Origin: Rostratula benghalensis
Lineage: Eukaryota > Chordata > Aves > Charadriiformes > Rostratulidae
Assembly (NCBI GenBank): GCA_013399305.1
Contig: VXAI01000019.1
Location: 820,703 to 884,702, forward strand
DNA: 64,000 bases
Direction of reading: 5' to 3'
Positions 51,481-63,132 of this stretch are shown here, piece by piece (the stretch's first letter is position 1; each line of letters starts with the position of its first letter). The notes beneath the pieces are model-generated. The model made no database searches and had not been told where the DNA came from. It saw only the letters and a program-made list of their open reading frames with translations. Position numbers and translations under genes: made by a program.

Positions 51481-54400
51481 AGGTTTCATTTTGTGTTTTA
51501 AGAAATATTTTCAATTTACCTTGTTTATATCACTAAAACTCACATGGGATATAATTTATCTATGTTAATTTTGCTCTGTTGGCTAGCAGAAGATATTTCT
51601 TAAAATAGAAGGAAATAGAAGATTCCCTCATGCAAATGTGAATAATTTATTTGCTTCATGTCTATTTAAGCAGTGGATCCAACCCTGCTACTTAGTCAAA
51701 TGACTGAAATAAAGCTCTAGCAATTTGGAACTTGTATTCAAAACAGGGGATTAAAAAATATGCTGCCAACTAAGAGGTTGCACATGTAAAGCAGGTATTC
51801 ATTTCCCCTTTGCTGGCATCTTTACATCTGGGTTCAAGAAATACGTCAATACTTCCAAGTATTTACCTTTTATATATGATGGTCTTGCCAACATACGTGG
51901 TTGTGGCTTTTTTTCAGTTAGCATAGGAATCCTGTTATTAAAAAAAAATTTTGCAAACATAAAACCAATGGAAAATCTACACATTGACTTGGTAACCTGT
52001 TTGTAGATTTCTATAGATTAAAATAATTGTGACATCGAGCTTTCTGCCTGTGGGTAAAGAGTTGTGGCAGATTGGGGCTGCAGAGAGGTAAGATACACAA
52101 AGAGGAGAAGGGAAGGGAAATGGATGAGCCAAGCTCATCTCTCAATCTCTCTCTCCCCCCTTTATCCTACTTCTTCCCTGTGAAGAAGCACTGACAAACC
52201 CCACAGAACACAGAGCCTTCCTCTTCCACAAGTGAAACTGTTTTGTTCCAAATTAGAATTAAGAATTTTTAAAAAATATAATTTTGAAAATGTTGTTTTC
52301 CGTAAACATCAAACAAATTTAAATATATAGTATTCCCATTTTTATTATTATGAAAAGAACAGCTGGCTACTGTAATGCTCAAGGAAGCTGATTTCAGGAG
52401 TCCTTCAGTGAGACCAAAAGTCCTTAAAGGAGCCCACTGAACACCGATGGTGCTAGAAACAACTGGGGGTTCCATTCAGTCTGTATCCTGGAAGCCAGGC
52501 TGCAAACTGCAGTAGTATCCATAAAGAGTAACCACGACTAATTATGATCATGATGACAAAAAAACTGGAAGCCCTTTTTTAAGATACTAGAACTATTCAA
52601 ACAGAAGATTCTTCATTAGCTTCATTTGACATCACAGTGGGAATGCTACAAAAATAAAATTACTATTCACTCATTTCAGTCTCATACCATTTACAAGATT
52701 ATACATGCACTTCTCAAGATATATATGTGACTAAAAATCTCTTTTTGATACATTTACATGTATTGCATTTACATTAATTTTCATGTATCTAAACGTGCAC
52801 CTCTGCAAGATACATATGGATCAGTGCTAGAATAGCAATTTTTCCTAAAGATTGTTGTATTCGGATTTTTTTAACCAAAAGATTGTATTTTCTATATGTA
52901 ATAATTGTTTATATTGAAATGGAAAGGTCTCATGAATCCTTAATATCTGCACTGACCAACATCTGTCCTTTATCAAGAATCAAAATTCTCCCATGTTCAT
53001 GTTAAGCTCTCTATGATATGTGTGAGAACCTAACGTTTAAGGGCACATTTTGGCTCTCTATTTTGCGACTTCACAACGCAAGTCTTAAGTAACAGAAAGT
53101 TAAATAAATCTTTTATGCAATAGGTAATGGCCCAAATCTGTAAATAACATGACTTTTTTCCCCCCCAATATCTAATTTTGCAACTCATGGACAATAAACT
53201 TAAATAAAGAGGAAACTTCTTGACTTAAATCAAAACAGCAGAATGGCATTCAGTATAGTATTTCATGTTGTCTCCATGCTCTGCATGTCACTGACTTTGT
53301 CATGTTTCAGCATGCCCTTATTGTAATTCCTGAAACTCTCATTAACCCAGAAATCACCTCAGTAGGCTCAAATCTGAGTCCTAATTGCCCTGTAGATACC
53401 ACTGTTTTCAGTTCAGTGGGTCTGCAGTATCATAGTGACACTTGAAAAAACTGAATGTTTTAATGTTATTTGACATAGATGATAAATCAGAAAAAACAAT
53501 TTTCCCACATAGGGAAATAAAGGATCTCTTCTGAGAAGATAAAAAATATTAGTTGCTAAAGAGGAAAACTATGAAATAAAATGTCACCAAAGAATTTTCG
53601 TGATGTTATTAAAGGACTAGAAAAAGTGAAGAAGCAGAAAGGAAAGGTTAGCAGTGTTGGAAAGAGCAAATGTTTAAAGCAAGATCTCAACAAAATAAGC
53701 AGCTGGTATGAGAAAGGTTAAAGAGAACTTAATGCATGGCTGTTTCCTAGAGGGGGTAAGGGCATAGCCAGAATAGCTAACGACAGGAAAACTATAAAAA
53801 TCAGAAATATTAAGAAATAACGAACAAAAACTCTAACTGGAATCTTGAACCACAAGTCTAACTGGAATCTCTGGTAGTAAAAAGCCATGCATGAATGTAA
53901 AGTCTACTAAAATGCAAACCTTTGAAAATCAAAAAAATGAGTAGAAAGACAATGTTTACAATGTAAGCTTTCATTTCTTGGAGAAATACCACAAAATGCT
54001 TGAAAGTCTAAGCTTTCAGGCTGTGAGACAAAGATCTGCATCTGAGACAATCCAAAATAGTCCCTTAAGGGAAGGAATGAGAAAGAAATTCTTTATGGCC
54101 CTGACATCTTAGAGCTACCTTTATTTCACCCAAAACATTTCCCTTCTCATAATCTTCATTACTTTTGTTCTGACCTGAAACCCTTTCTACACATGCCCTG
54201 CCACTCTGATAACATCCTTACATGAAGTTGAATTTCTTTCCAGAAATAGTTCCATTACCTGAGCTGCCTCTCAGAATATATTTTCTTAAAATAGAAATCT
54301 ATCTTGTCAGAAAGAGATTGGAGCAACCTGCCCACAGATAATGCTCAAGTGGCTGTCAAGAGTAAGATCTGAACATAAAGTGCCCTGGGGAGGCTGAAGA

Positions 54401-54956
54401 GCAGAACTGGACTCTTTGACCAACTGGAAACACATGCAAACTGTTTTGACGTAAATTCTGCTCAGTTTTGAAAACCATTAGCTTCCCGTGAGTAGGCCAT
54501 GACAGTCCAGACCACCTGTAATTTTCTAATGATATTTGCCATATTGTTTCCCCAAGGGCCTTAGGATGGTATAAATGGGTATATTTTAGCTGAGATAAAC
54601 TGCGACGTGGGTTTGATCCACATCTCGATGAAACTGCATCTCACGTGGAAAATTATTCTGCTGAAACTCCTTTGACAGGTCTGCATCAACCTCTGATGAA
54701 TAAGCATAGCAGAGAGTTTGGAATAGGCTCTCCAGTGGCTTGTACTTGAATTGTATCTAAACAGTCCAAGAAGAAAGCAGACCATGAAAAAAAAGTAATA
54801 AAAAATTAAGAATAAATCAGAAAACATTTGGTGAGTTTACTTTCAGTCACTTTTTTATGGCAAGAATTGTTTCAGAAACAGAAAGAACCAGAGATATATT
54901 TTTTTTACCTTCTGCAATACAAAATAGAGTGGAAGACTCTGAAGAAGCCAAATAGC

Positions 54957-54989
54957 TTTTTTCTTTTTTTTTTTTTTTCTTTTTTTTTT
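54957..54989. repeat. T-rich run (T6 C T15 C T10)
   Basis: Nearly pure T over 33 bases with two C interruptions. The open frames reported across it are homopolymer artefacts. Confidence 0.85.
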
Positions 54990-55939
54990 GGCAGAGAATT
55001 CTATCTTGAAACACAACCAAGGACAGAATGATAATTTCAGGATAAGATATGCAAAATCATTCATTCTTCTCTACTGTTTAGGCTACCTCTGGAGTTCTCT
55101 GTATAATTATAGATGTAAGCAACAGGACCTGTTTGGTGAACTGAAGAACTAACATTTTTATAAACTCAGGTACTCCCTGTAGCTACCCACCACACAACTC
55201 CCCATCCTCTGAACCTCCTTTTTCTTATACCCCACCTGAGTGAGCTTCAAATCCTTTGTCTGGCTTCAACATGGTACTAGGACAAGAATTCAAACCATGC
55301 CCTCTGCAACCACAAGCACAGCATGACTAGAAACTCCATGTCCTCCATGTACTCTAACCATGACCCATCCATGAAGTAGGATATGTCAGAAGTTGAGGCT
55401 AGTCTGATGCCATAAACTGACAGCAGAAAATACTAATACTACTAGCTGATTTTTGTAGCATCTCTAGTTAGGCACTGGGTTGAAGAAAATACATGTAAAC
55501 TTAAGGATCTTCTGCCTTTCTATCAAATATAGATGCTGCTCCTATCTGCTTCACAAATAATCAGGGAGATGAGGGGACTGAGTAGATAGCAAAATTAAGA
55601 AGCCTTGTTTTCTTGGGAAAGTTGCTAAAGAATAACATAAAAAATGTAGATGCTCTGTTATTCTTTTTCCCCTTCCCACGAGTGAGAAAAACTGGGAGAA
55701 ATTTAGTATAAGGAAAGACTAAGGAAATTAAAAATTGCTTAAATATATATATATTTATCCCTTTTTATTATTGCACGAATAAGCTTATTCACTTAAAAAC
55801 ATAAGACAGGAAATGAAAACATTATAGCTGCTTCAGCAGCATTACGTGGCCTTAATGATGTTTAGTACAAGTTTTATGGGCTAGAAGGAGTGTATCAAAT
55901 CACATTTAATCAGAAAAACTACAGCAGAAAGAGGCATGC

Positions 55940-56050
55940 AAACATAGTGGAACAAGACTGTATTTGGTTTAGAGTCCAAGGCATTTCAGAAATGAGTTCT
56001 GTCATCACTAGTATCAGCCCCCAGGCACTGAGGAGTGTTACTCAACTTCC

Positions 56051-56086
<36 letters not shown>

Positions 56087-56096
56087 AAAACATAGT
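55940..56096 (+). mobile_element. Possible small poly(A)-tailed retrocopy
   Basis: A 32-base A run (56054-56085) ends a roughly 105-base body. The 9-mer AAACATAGT occurs both just before the body (55940-55948) and just after the tail (56088-56096), as a target-site duplication would. The body sequence is not recognised. The duplication is short and could be chance. Confidence 0.35.
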
Positions 56097-56189
56097 CAAA
56101 CACATTGACCTGGAATATCTGTGAAAATGAAATACTTGATCAAAGCATGTGCCTTCCCCTCTAATCCTAGGCTGGAACTACGGGGAACT

Positions 56190-56353
56190 AGGAATAGGCT
56201 TCCCAGAGAGGTGGTGGAGTCTCTGTCTCTGGGGACATTTAAAACCTGCCTGGACAAGTTCCTGTGCAACCTGCTCTAGGAGGACCTGCTTTGGCAGGCT
56301 GGTTGGATTAGATGATCTCCAAAGGTCTCTTCCAACCCCATATCCTTCTGTGA
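56190..56353 (+). mobile_element. CR1 LINE 3' end (5'-truncated)
   Basis: CCCAGAGAGGTGGTGGAGTC, GTTCCTGTGCAACCTGCTCT, AGGAGGACCTGCTTTGGCAG and TTAGATGATCTCCAAAGG lead to CCATATCCTTCTGTGAC. It appears to be the same subfamily and has the same orientation as the copy 6 kb to the left. Confidence 0.96.
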
Positions 56354-57100
56354 CCATGAAGCATCAGCTTGGGTCTGGAAGCGGTGTAACAGCCCTGGGG
56401 CAACCTTAGGTGCCATGAACTTTACTGGGGTTGTGAGCATCCCCTGAGCATCTTCCTGGGGACTCTAGCTGCTCCTGCTGGTCACAGCTGCTGTTAGACC
56501 TGAGTGGGCTTTGTGTAAAGAAGGATACTCAGCTGCCTTCACACTAACCTGCAGAGTGTAAAGTTCACCACTGTGCAAATGCTTTCTCTTCCTCCAAGCT
56601 CTATATGGGCTTTGAGATATGATTTGTCAGGTGTTACAGTTACATTCATGACCCTCTTAGCCTGAGACAGCTATGCTTGGAGCCCATCTGTGTGTTCCTG
56701 AAACCATGGCACGGCATAATCCCAAAGCAAACATAATCCAGGCACTGGCAGTAAAGAATTCTAATTGTCTCTTAAATTCAAAAGGCTATTCCAGAACCTT
56801 TTGCATCTGAGATGCAGAATGCTGATTTCCGTCTAACATTTCATCCAACATTCACTGTCATGCTTTTGAGTTGTATTATTTTATTATTCTAACGTTCAAG
56901 ATCTTCTGATTGCCAGTGATGCCAAACGTGTGTACCTCCTCTTAGAACAAAAAGAGTTATTATAACCAGAAATATCATCAGTCCTGAAGAAACTCTCCTT
57001 GTAATCTCCCTCCAGGCTGAAGGAGAAGGAGAGATTTGAAGAATACATGCCCATTAAAAAACACTTCAAGGGATATTTTTTTTAAATACACTCCTCTCTG

Positions 57101-57140
57101 TTTTGGGTTGGGTTGTTTTTTGTTTTGGTTTGTTTTTTTT
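57101..57140. repeat. T/G-rich low-complexity tract
   Basis: TTTTGGGTTGGGTTG then TTTTTTGTTTTGGTTTG. This is the reverse complement type of the A/C-rich tracts. Confidence 0.7.
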
Positions 57141-57298
57141 CCTCATTAGATACAGCTCCCTATCAAATTCTATACCTAAACTCCAGATGGGACATCAACC
57201 TACTGCAACCAGGTATCTTATCAAGGGAAAAATATTTATTAGGGTAGGCACAATCTACTCACCACCTATTTTATCCCAATTTTTACTTATCTGCAAGG

Positions 57299-57318
57299 TT
57301 GTTTGTTTTTTTTGGGTT

Positions 57319-57346
<28 letters not shown>
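57299..57346. repeat. T/G-rich tract with (GTTT)n
   Basis: GTTTGTTTTTTTTGGG, a T9 run, four GTTT units and a final T run. Confidence 0.8.
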
Positions 57347-57349
<3 letters not shown>

Positions 57350-58179
57350 AAATATTTCAAAATAATATTGCAAAGCATTGCATCCTAGTGAGTTCAAACT
57401 AAAAGGCCTAACACACTAGATGACTCTTTTAACCCATTTTTTCCATCCATTTCACTAGAAATGCCATCCTTACCAGTCTACAATATCTGTCTTCTACTTT
57501 GAAAGCTTTATTATAATTTTTTGCTATTTGGCCTTATCTTCACTTTTAGTTCTGTTACACATCAGGCATGGGATAGAGATCACCTAGCACCCTAAATTAA
57601 CTACATGAAAGTCAATGAATTTTCCTATCTGTTGTGCCTTCATACCCCAGCTCCCACAAGAGCTTTTTCCCTTGTCCAATGTCAAATATAATACCCATCA
57701 CTGAATACTAAAGCAAATTATACATTCCGTTTAAGAGCCATACCTAGTTACCTTTTGTTCCTACTGCATCTTGTCTGCATGGTAATTATAACCTTGTATT
57801 GCTGGCTTTCTTATCTCTATTTATCTCAATGTCTTTTCCTTTTTAATTTTTTGTTTTCCTAATATGTATATAAGCATATATATATATAGGTAAAATAAAA
57901 CCCCAGAAGCTCAGGTTTTAGCAGTTTTTAAAATTTTTACTACACCCATCTCTATTTTTGTGTGAACACACATGTGGGAAAAAATTTTAAAAAACGTATT
58001 TGTAACAGCTAGAGATAAGACTAAACAAACTAGTGTCTGTCAGTACAGGTGCCCAGACACTCAATTAACTGTTTAAACACCAAAATACAAATATTAAATA
58101 TTTGCACTCTATTAAAAACAAATACTGAGAAAGTAGCTACAACCTGATGTCATTAAAACAGCTTTGGAAGGAAGCTGCA

Positions 58180-58198
58180 TTTTTTTTTTTTTTTTTTT
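58180..58198. repeat. T19 homopolymer
   Basis: Nineteen consecutive T after GGAAGCTGCA. No clear retroposon body or target-site duplication seen. Confidence 0.85.
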
Positions 58199-58479
58199 AC
58201 TCTATTAGGTCTTCTCCTTTTTGATGAGGATTAGTTCATTATTTGATTTTGGGGTAAAATAGATGAATGGAGTCCCTGTGCTTTTGTTACTCGACCTGCT
58301 CACACAACTAACAAGTTAATGTCAAAATTCCTTTCTGATGCCTTTTTCTGGCTCCAGGCTTTTAGAGAACGGATACTTTGCCCTATTAGTAAACCAACCC
58401 TAAAATGCCACAAAAGGTGGCTCTTTCAAGCTACCAGGCAATTCTGAGTGAAACAGACCCCTTGCAGAAGATCTGTGCT

Positions 58480-59050
58480 TATTCTTTTTTTTTTAATTCT
58501 TATCAGAGCTAAAGCAGGATCCTACTCGCTTGGGTGGTTCCTTGCTGCTTGATCAATGTTCACCTCGTTACGGCCAGCTTTAGCTCGCAGGATTAGCTGA
58601 TAGTCAATGGTATGCGAGGCTTGACATGGAAGAGAAAAAAAACCTATTAAAATTTGATTTTATCCCCAGAGAACAACAACAAAGTAATTTACCCCCTTAT
58701 TAAGGAGGTTATTGAGGGCAAAGTTATCTGCATTTAACTACTGTCTGCCTCTTTCCTGCATGGATATTACCTGTTACTGCACCATGTTTTAATGCACTAT
58801 TAGCCTAAAACCAATATTTGGAGACCTATTATATCGACAGTTTAGTTTTCCTAACTGTGTTCCTATGAGAAAAAGTGGCAAGAGAAATATGAAGATTAAA
58901 TTATTAAGATATAATTAATTTTCCTGATTTGAAGGCATGATTCTTTTATGCTGCTTATTCCAGCTAATGAAAGTCAGATTTAATTAGGTTTTGGGATTTG
59001 ACACAAAAGGGCTTACCAGCTTTCACACAGAATGGCAGAAAAACATTTTC
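58480..59050. promoter_or_regulatory. Possible conserved non-coding element
   Basis: Repeat-free sequence with clustered AT-core motifs typical of homeodomain sites (AGATATAATTAATTTTCC, CAGCTAATGAAAGTC, TTTAATTAGG), plus TTTTAATGCACTATTAG. This is inference from motif texture only; no conservation data were available. Confidence 0.2.
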
Positions 59051-61294
59051 TGAAGGCAAAATCTCACCAGCAACTATTTGAAAAGGTAAGACAGGAGAAA
59101 GATGTGACCAAAGTGATTGGGCACATAGGAAAGAAATTCTTTTAAATCACAAGTGAATTTTATTTTTGCATAACGCATCTTGAATAGCAAATATTACAGA
59201 TGTTTCTCTGTGTGAAGACCTCTGGCCATAGAACTGAATGGTTGGAGGAAAGTTTAGATATATCAAGGTAATATGAATCTGACTTTTTCTTTTTGGCTCC
59301 CTGTCCAGAACAGATTGAGCTAAAATCCCAGGACTTTTGGGGCAAACCCTATGAGCCTTGTCGGTATAAAATTCTTAGTGCAAATTTTATGGTTCAGTTT
59401 GATTGCCAGTAAGCAAGGTGGTGAGAATTTTACTTTTTAAATTCAGTAGTGAATTGGTTTATACATCCAAGGTTACGAAGTTTTCCAGCATCAAAATATA
59501 TCAACAATACATATTCCAACATGCAAAATATTGCAAGGTTAAAAAGGATCTGCAGGGTACCTTCCAGAAAGATTCATAGCAAACCCCAAGAAATCTCTGT
59601 CCTACTAGTAGCTGTCATCTTTTTAAAAATACTGAAATGGATTGAGAGTTTTTAAAAAAAGGAATATCACTGAAAACTAACTAAAATATAGGAACACATA
59701 TGTACTAAAATTTGCAGAATACAATAAGAATTAAATATATTAAAAATAAAATCACGCACACATAAGTTAATGCTGCTTGATCAGGCAGCAAGGGTTTTCT
59801 TCCCATCGTTTGGGGGTTCTTTTTGATAAAAAATTTGAGTTAAATTCCTTTTTAATGAGATGGCTGAAAGTTGACTGGAAAATTCAGTAGAATTCTCACT
59901 AATTAAATCCACCTTGGAAAAATGAGCTGAAGAAATGGTGGTGTTGAAAAACACTAAGCAGCAATGGGCATCATGGCAATGGATAAAACAAAAAGACAGG
60001 AGACAACATGAGTTGATATTAACTTTAGTGACATTAATCCTGAAGACACAGGATTATTTGTTTTACCATATACTTGCACTCTATTATTCTTATTTAATTA
60101 TTTGAAATAAGTCATCAAAGCAGTGTCTCCACATACTTTTGAGTGAGATAAGTTCCCCTCTCTTATTCAAATTTTTGGGCCCCTGAAAAAATAAAAGTTT
60201 GTTGTTGTTTTTTCCACTTTGATTTCTACTGGACTCCCTTTGATTATAGATCACACCACCTTGGTGGACAACACTAATCAATGCTTTTACAACGACTTTC
60301 ACCAAAGGATTGACAGGAGTCTTGGAGGGGGAAGAGAGTTTTAAGATAAAAGTACAATGAGTAGGATTCTCTGGAAGAGTCCAAACTATCACATTACCTT
60401 AAAATATTTAGTGTAAGTAATAAAACACAACAATTTACTTCCTACATCCCTCATACAATGATCAAACTCATCCACACAGGCAGCTTCCTGCACATAATTT
60501 CTGCAACATCATTACTGGTTCATGATCCTAAATGCCTTTGTAAATATAGGGAATTTATGCTGTTCTGTAGCAATTCATTGTGAACACTGCTGGGCAGATA
60601 AAGGGATACATATATATATATAGTATTTAGGAACCATAGCAGAATTGAAACAAAGTCTATGGTGTTTCTCACCTGTTCTGCTGAGAGAAACACAAGGAAG
60701 GACCTTTGATTTTTCTGCAACTGTCATATATTCTTAATCATACACATAAATTACTTATCAGTGTTTGTCAATGTACATACATGCACTTAAAGAAAAAGCT
60801 TCCACTATATACCTTTCTAAATTTTCTCTTTCTTAGTCTGCAGATGTTTTAGTAAGTTTCAGGCTTGGTCTTTTACTATTTAATTATTTCTTGACTTTTG
60901 TGAATATATAGAGAAAACTTTGAGTTTTTTACATTTACAAATGTAGCTACCCTTGGTAATAAATTTTTGAAGAGTGTGTTTGTAGCATTCAAAAAGCCCA
61001 ACCTTAAAGACCTTAAAATCACCTGACTCTTCCAATCTCTGGGGAAAGTATGTTTCTCAAGGATTCTGCTACAGGAGGAAAGTAATTCATAAAAAGTAAC
61101 ATATTTTACGTTTTGTGTGATAAAAGCTTGTGGGGTTTTCAAACTAGTTAGAACATGGAGTCTGCCAGAATTCTGGATATGTATGAGTCCTTGAGTAGGC
61201 AGTATATATTACTACACAAATACTTGCTTTCAATCAAGACTTAATTATTTCTGAGCATACTTGATTTTAAAACAACCTTTTGAACAACACCTAC

Positions 61295-61367
61295 TTGAGG
61301 TCTTGGGAAGGTTCTGCTCTGATATGGGGTGTCTCCACAGAGTGCCCAAACACTGCCCCTTCCGTGC
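61295..61367 (-). CDS. SGCZ: SGCZ internal exon (zeta-sarcoglycan, third from last)
   Basis: Seen: on the minus strand an acceptor ending TTTTAG (AG at 61369-61368) is followed by 73 nt open in one frame and then the donor GTAGGT (GT at 61294-61293). The exon starts with two bases of a split codon and ends with two bases (AA) of another. The 23 whole codons read TEGAVFGHSVETPHIRAEP then SQDL. Family knowledge: this matches the sarcoglycan extracellular segment, recalled in human zeta-sarcoglycan as EGALFEHSVETPLVRADP, and 73 nt is the usual size of this exon in the gamma/delta/zeta group. The split codon completes as AAA (Lys) with the next exon at 47997. The -1 base of the donor is A, not G, so the donor is somewhat weak. 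Zeta-sarcoglycan is a type II membrane glycoprotein of the sarcoglycan subcomplex of the dystrophin-glycoprotein complex. The exon before this one is not in the window. Confidence 0.93.
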
Positions 61368-61927
61368 CTAAAATACATAAATAAAATACAGTACAATTAC
61401 TTTGGAAAATAAAAACACATTGAAATGTATGACCACAAATTAACATTTTTAGGACAAAATACCTGATTGAATCCTTCATTAATTACTATCAATATTTCTT
61501 CATATTTATGTTTCAATTTCTGTATCAAAATCATGTGAAACTATGGACTTCTGCTTATCAGTGGATGAATTTCATGTACAAATCTGAAGACATCTATAGA
61601 TCTAAACTTTTCAGCACTGACTTGCCTGACTGCTCTTTTCAAAACCTTCTGGGTGGATCTTTTTACAGATAAGCATGAGTTTCCTTCCATCAGACTTTTT
61701 GCATTGAAAGCCTTTGTTCTCAAACAAATTAGAGTTATTTAGAACTCCATTTGGTTTTAGTGTTGTTAATGGATAGGCATATTGCTCCTATTGGTCACTC
61801 AAAATCAAGGCAAAGAAAATGGGTAACTATTTCCTAAAATTGAATTGATTGTCTATTGAATTTTAATTTCTGTAACTAGGCCTAAGTTGCATATTATAAT
61901 TCTACATTTTGAATTACGTGTCCAAGG

Positions 61928-61960
61928 TTTTTCATTGAAAAACTCATTTTCAATGAAAAA
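61928..61960. repeat. Perfect 14-bp inverted repeat (hairpin)
   Basis: TTTTTCATTGAAAA, a 5-base spacer ACTCA, then TTTTCAATGAAAAA. The arms pair without mismatch. On the SGCZ transcript the hairpin lies about 560 nt upstream of the 73-nt exon. Confidence 0.9.
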
Positions 61961-62353
61961 AATAGGGTTCTGATAAATGGTCACTGAAATTACTTGAAAA
62001 ATGTCAAATATTTACAGAATCCATTTTATAAATTTAGTTAATTTTTAAGGAGAATGAAAAAAGACCAAAAAATGAATGCTAAGATATGATTGCAGCAAAT
62101 TCTTTGTTAAAATAATAGAAAACTCAAGAAACTGACATGTAGTGAACAGCACTACAAAATCAGTATTGCTTTTAACTCTCGGACACATATGTAACATATA
62201 GCAATAGCCTACCCACTTCACTGAGCATTCAAAGTTTGTCTATTTTTTTCCTGAATCTTATCCTACGTCTATTTTTGTTTACCGATTTGTCCAGTGCCAT
62301 AATTTTTGTCTTGTTTTCTTTTTTTCTAGCTTTTTTTTCTTATTTTCTCTAGC

Positions 62354-62377
62354 TTTGTTTGTTTGTTTGTTTGTTTG
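62354..62377. repeat. (TTTG)6 microsatellite
   Basis: Six perfect TTTG units preceded by T-rich sequence. Confidence 0.95.
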
Positions 62378-63100
62378 TCCTTAAACAAAATCCATGTTCC
62401 TGTAAGTTTTTACTTTTCTTTCCTGAAGATGCTGTACTGAGAACTCTGTAATGGAATATAGCCTAGAACTCCTGCATGAAAGACTTCCCAACAGAGAACT
62501 AACAGTAAAGATGAAAGCACTGAATAAAGACACATGTAAAACAGGTAATGCATTTGCTTTGAATCACTGCAAATAAGATCAAGGAAACTGGAATAACTAC
62601 AGCGGATTACTAAATATTCTGTGATTAATTGCCATATTTCAACAACAGATTTGTTTTGGGTTCTGAAGCCCTGAATTCTGAGTAAACTTAAGAATATTCC
62701 AATAATACCTTGTACTAGCTGTGTAAAAAGTGCTCAACACAGAAGAGGCACCACTCTGATAGAATATTTTAAATACTTAGTAGTGCTTAATTTTCAGTTA
62801 TTTCAATATTTAATTAAAATATTTCACAAGTATTTTCAGAATTTTTGGCTATTAATGGAGATGAATGTTTAGCTATTTTTGCAGTTAACCAAGACCATTT
62901 AGTAAACTGATCACACCAGGATTTGGAAGCAGAATGAGGCAATGGGATGTTTAATTGATAATACCATTTTACGGTGTTCAAGACAATATGTCCAGAGTAA
63001 GAAGCCAAAAAAAAAAAAAAAGAAATCTAATTAAATGTCAAACTAAATTACTCTCAGGAAATCATCATTATAAGTCATCTTCTAAACTCCACTTTCATTT

Positions 63101-63132
63101 AAAAAAAAAAACAACCAACCAACCAAAACCCC
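63101..63132. repeat. A/C-rich low-complexity tract
   Basis: An A11 run followed by CAACCAACCAACCAAAACCCC, with three AACC units in tandem. Confidence 0.75.

Larger units (their letters stand above)
47998..61294 (-). other. SGCZ: SGCZ intron between the two visible internal exons
   Basis: A 13,297-nt intron from the GTAGGT donor at 61294 to the TTTCAG acceptor at 47998. It holds two CR1 3' ends (50178-50496 and 56190-56353), both antisense to SGCZ. It also holds a 32-base poly(A) run at 56054-56085, T-rich runs at 54957-54989 and 58180-58198, several A/C- or T/G-rich tracts, and a possible conserved element at 58480-59050. No other coding exon was recognised. Confidence 0.88.
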
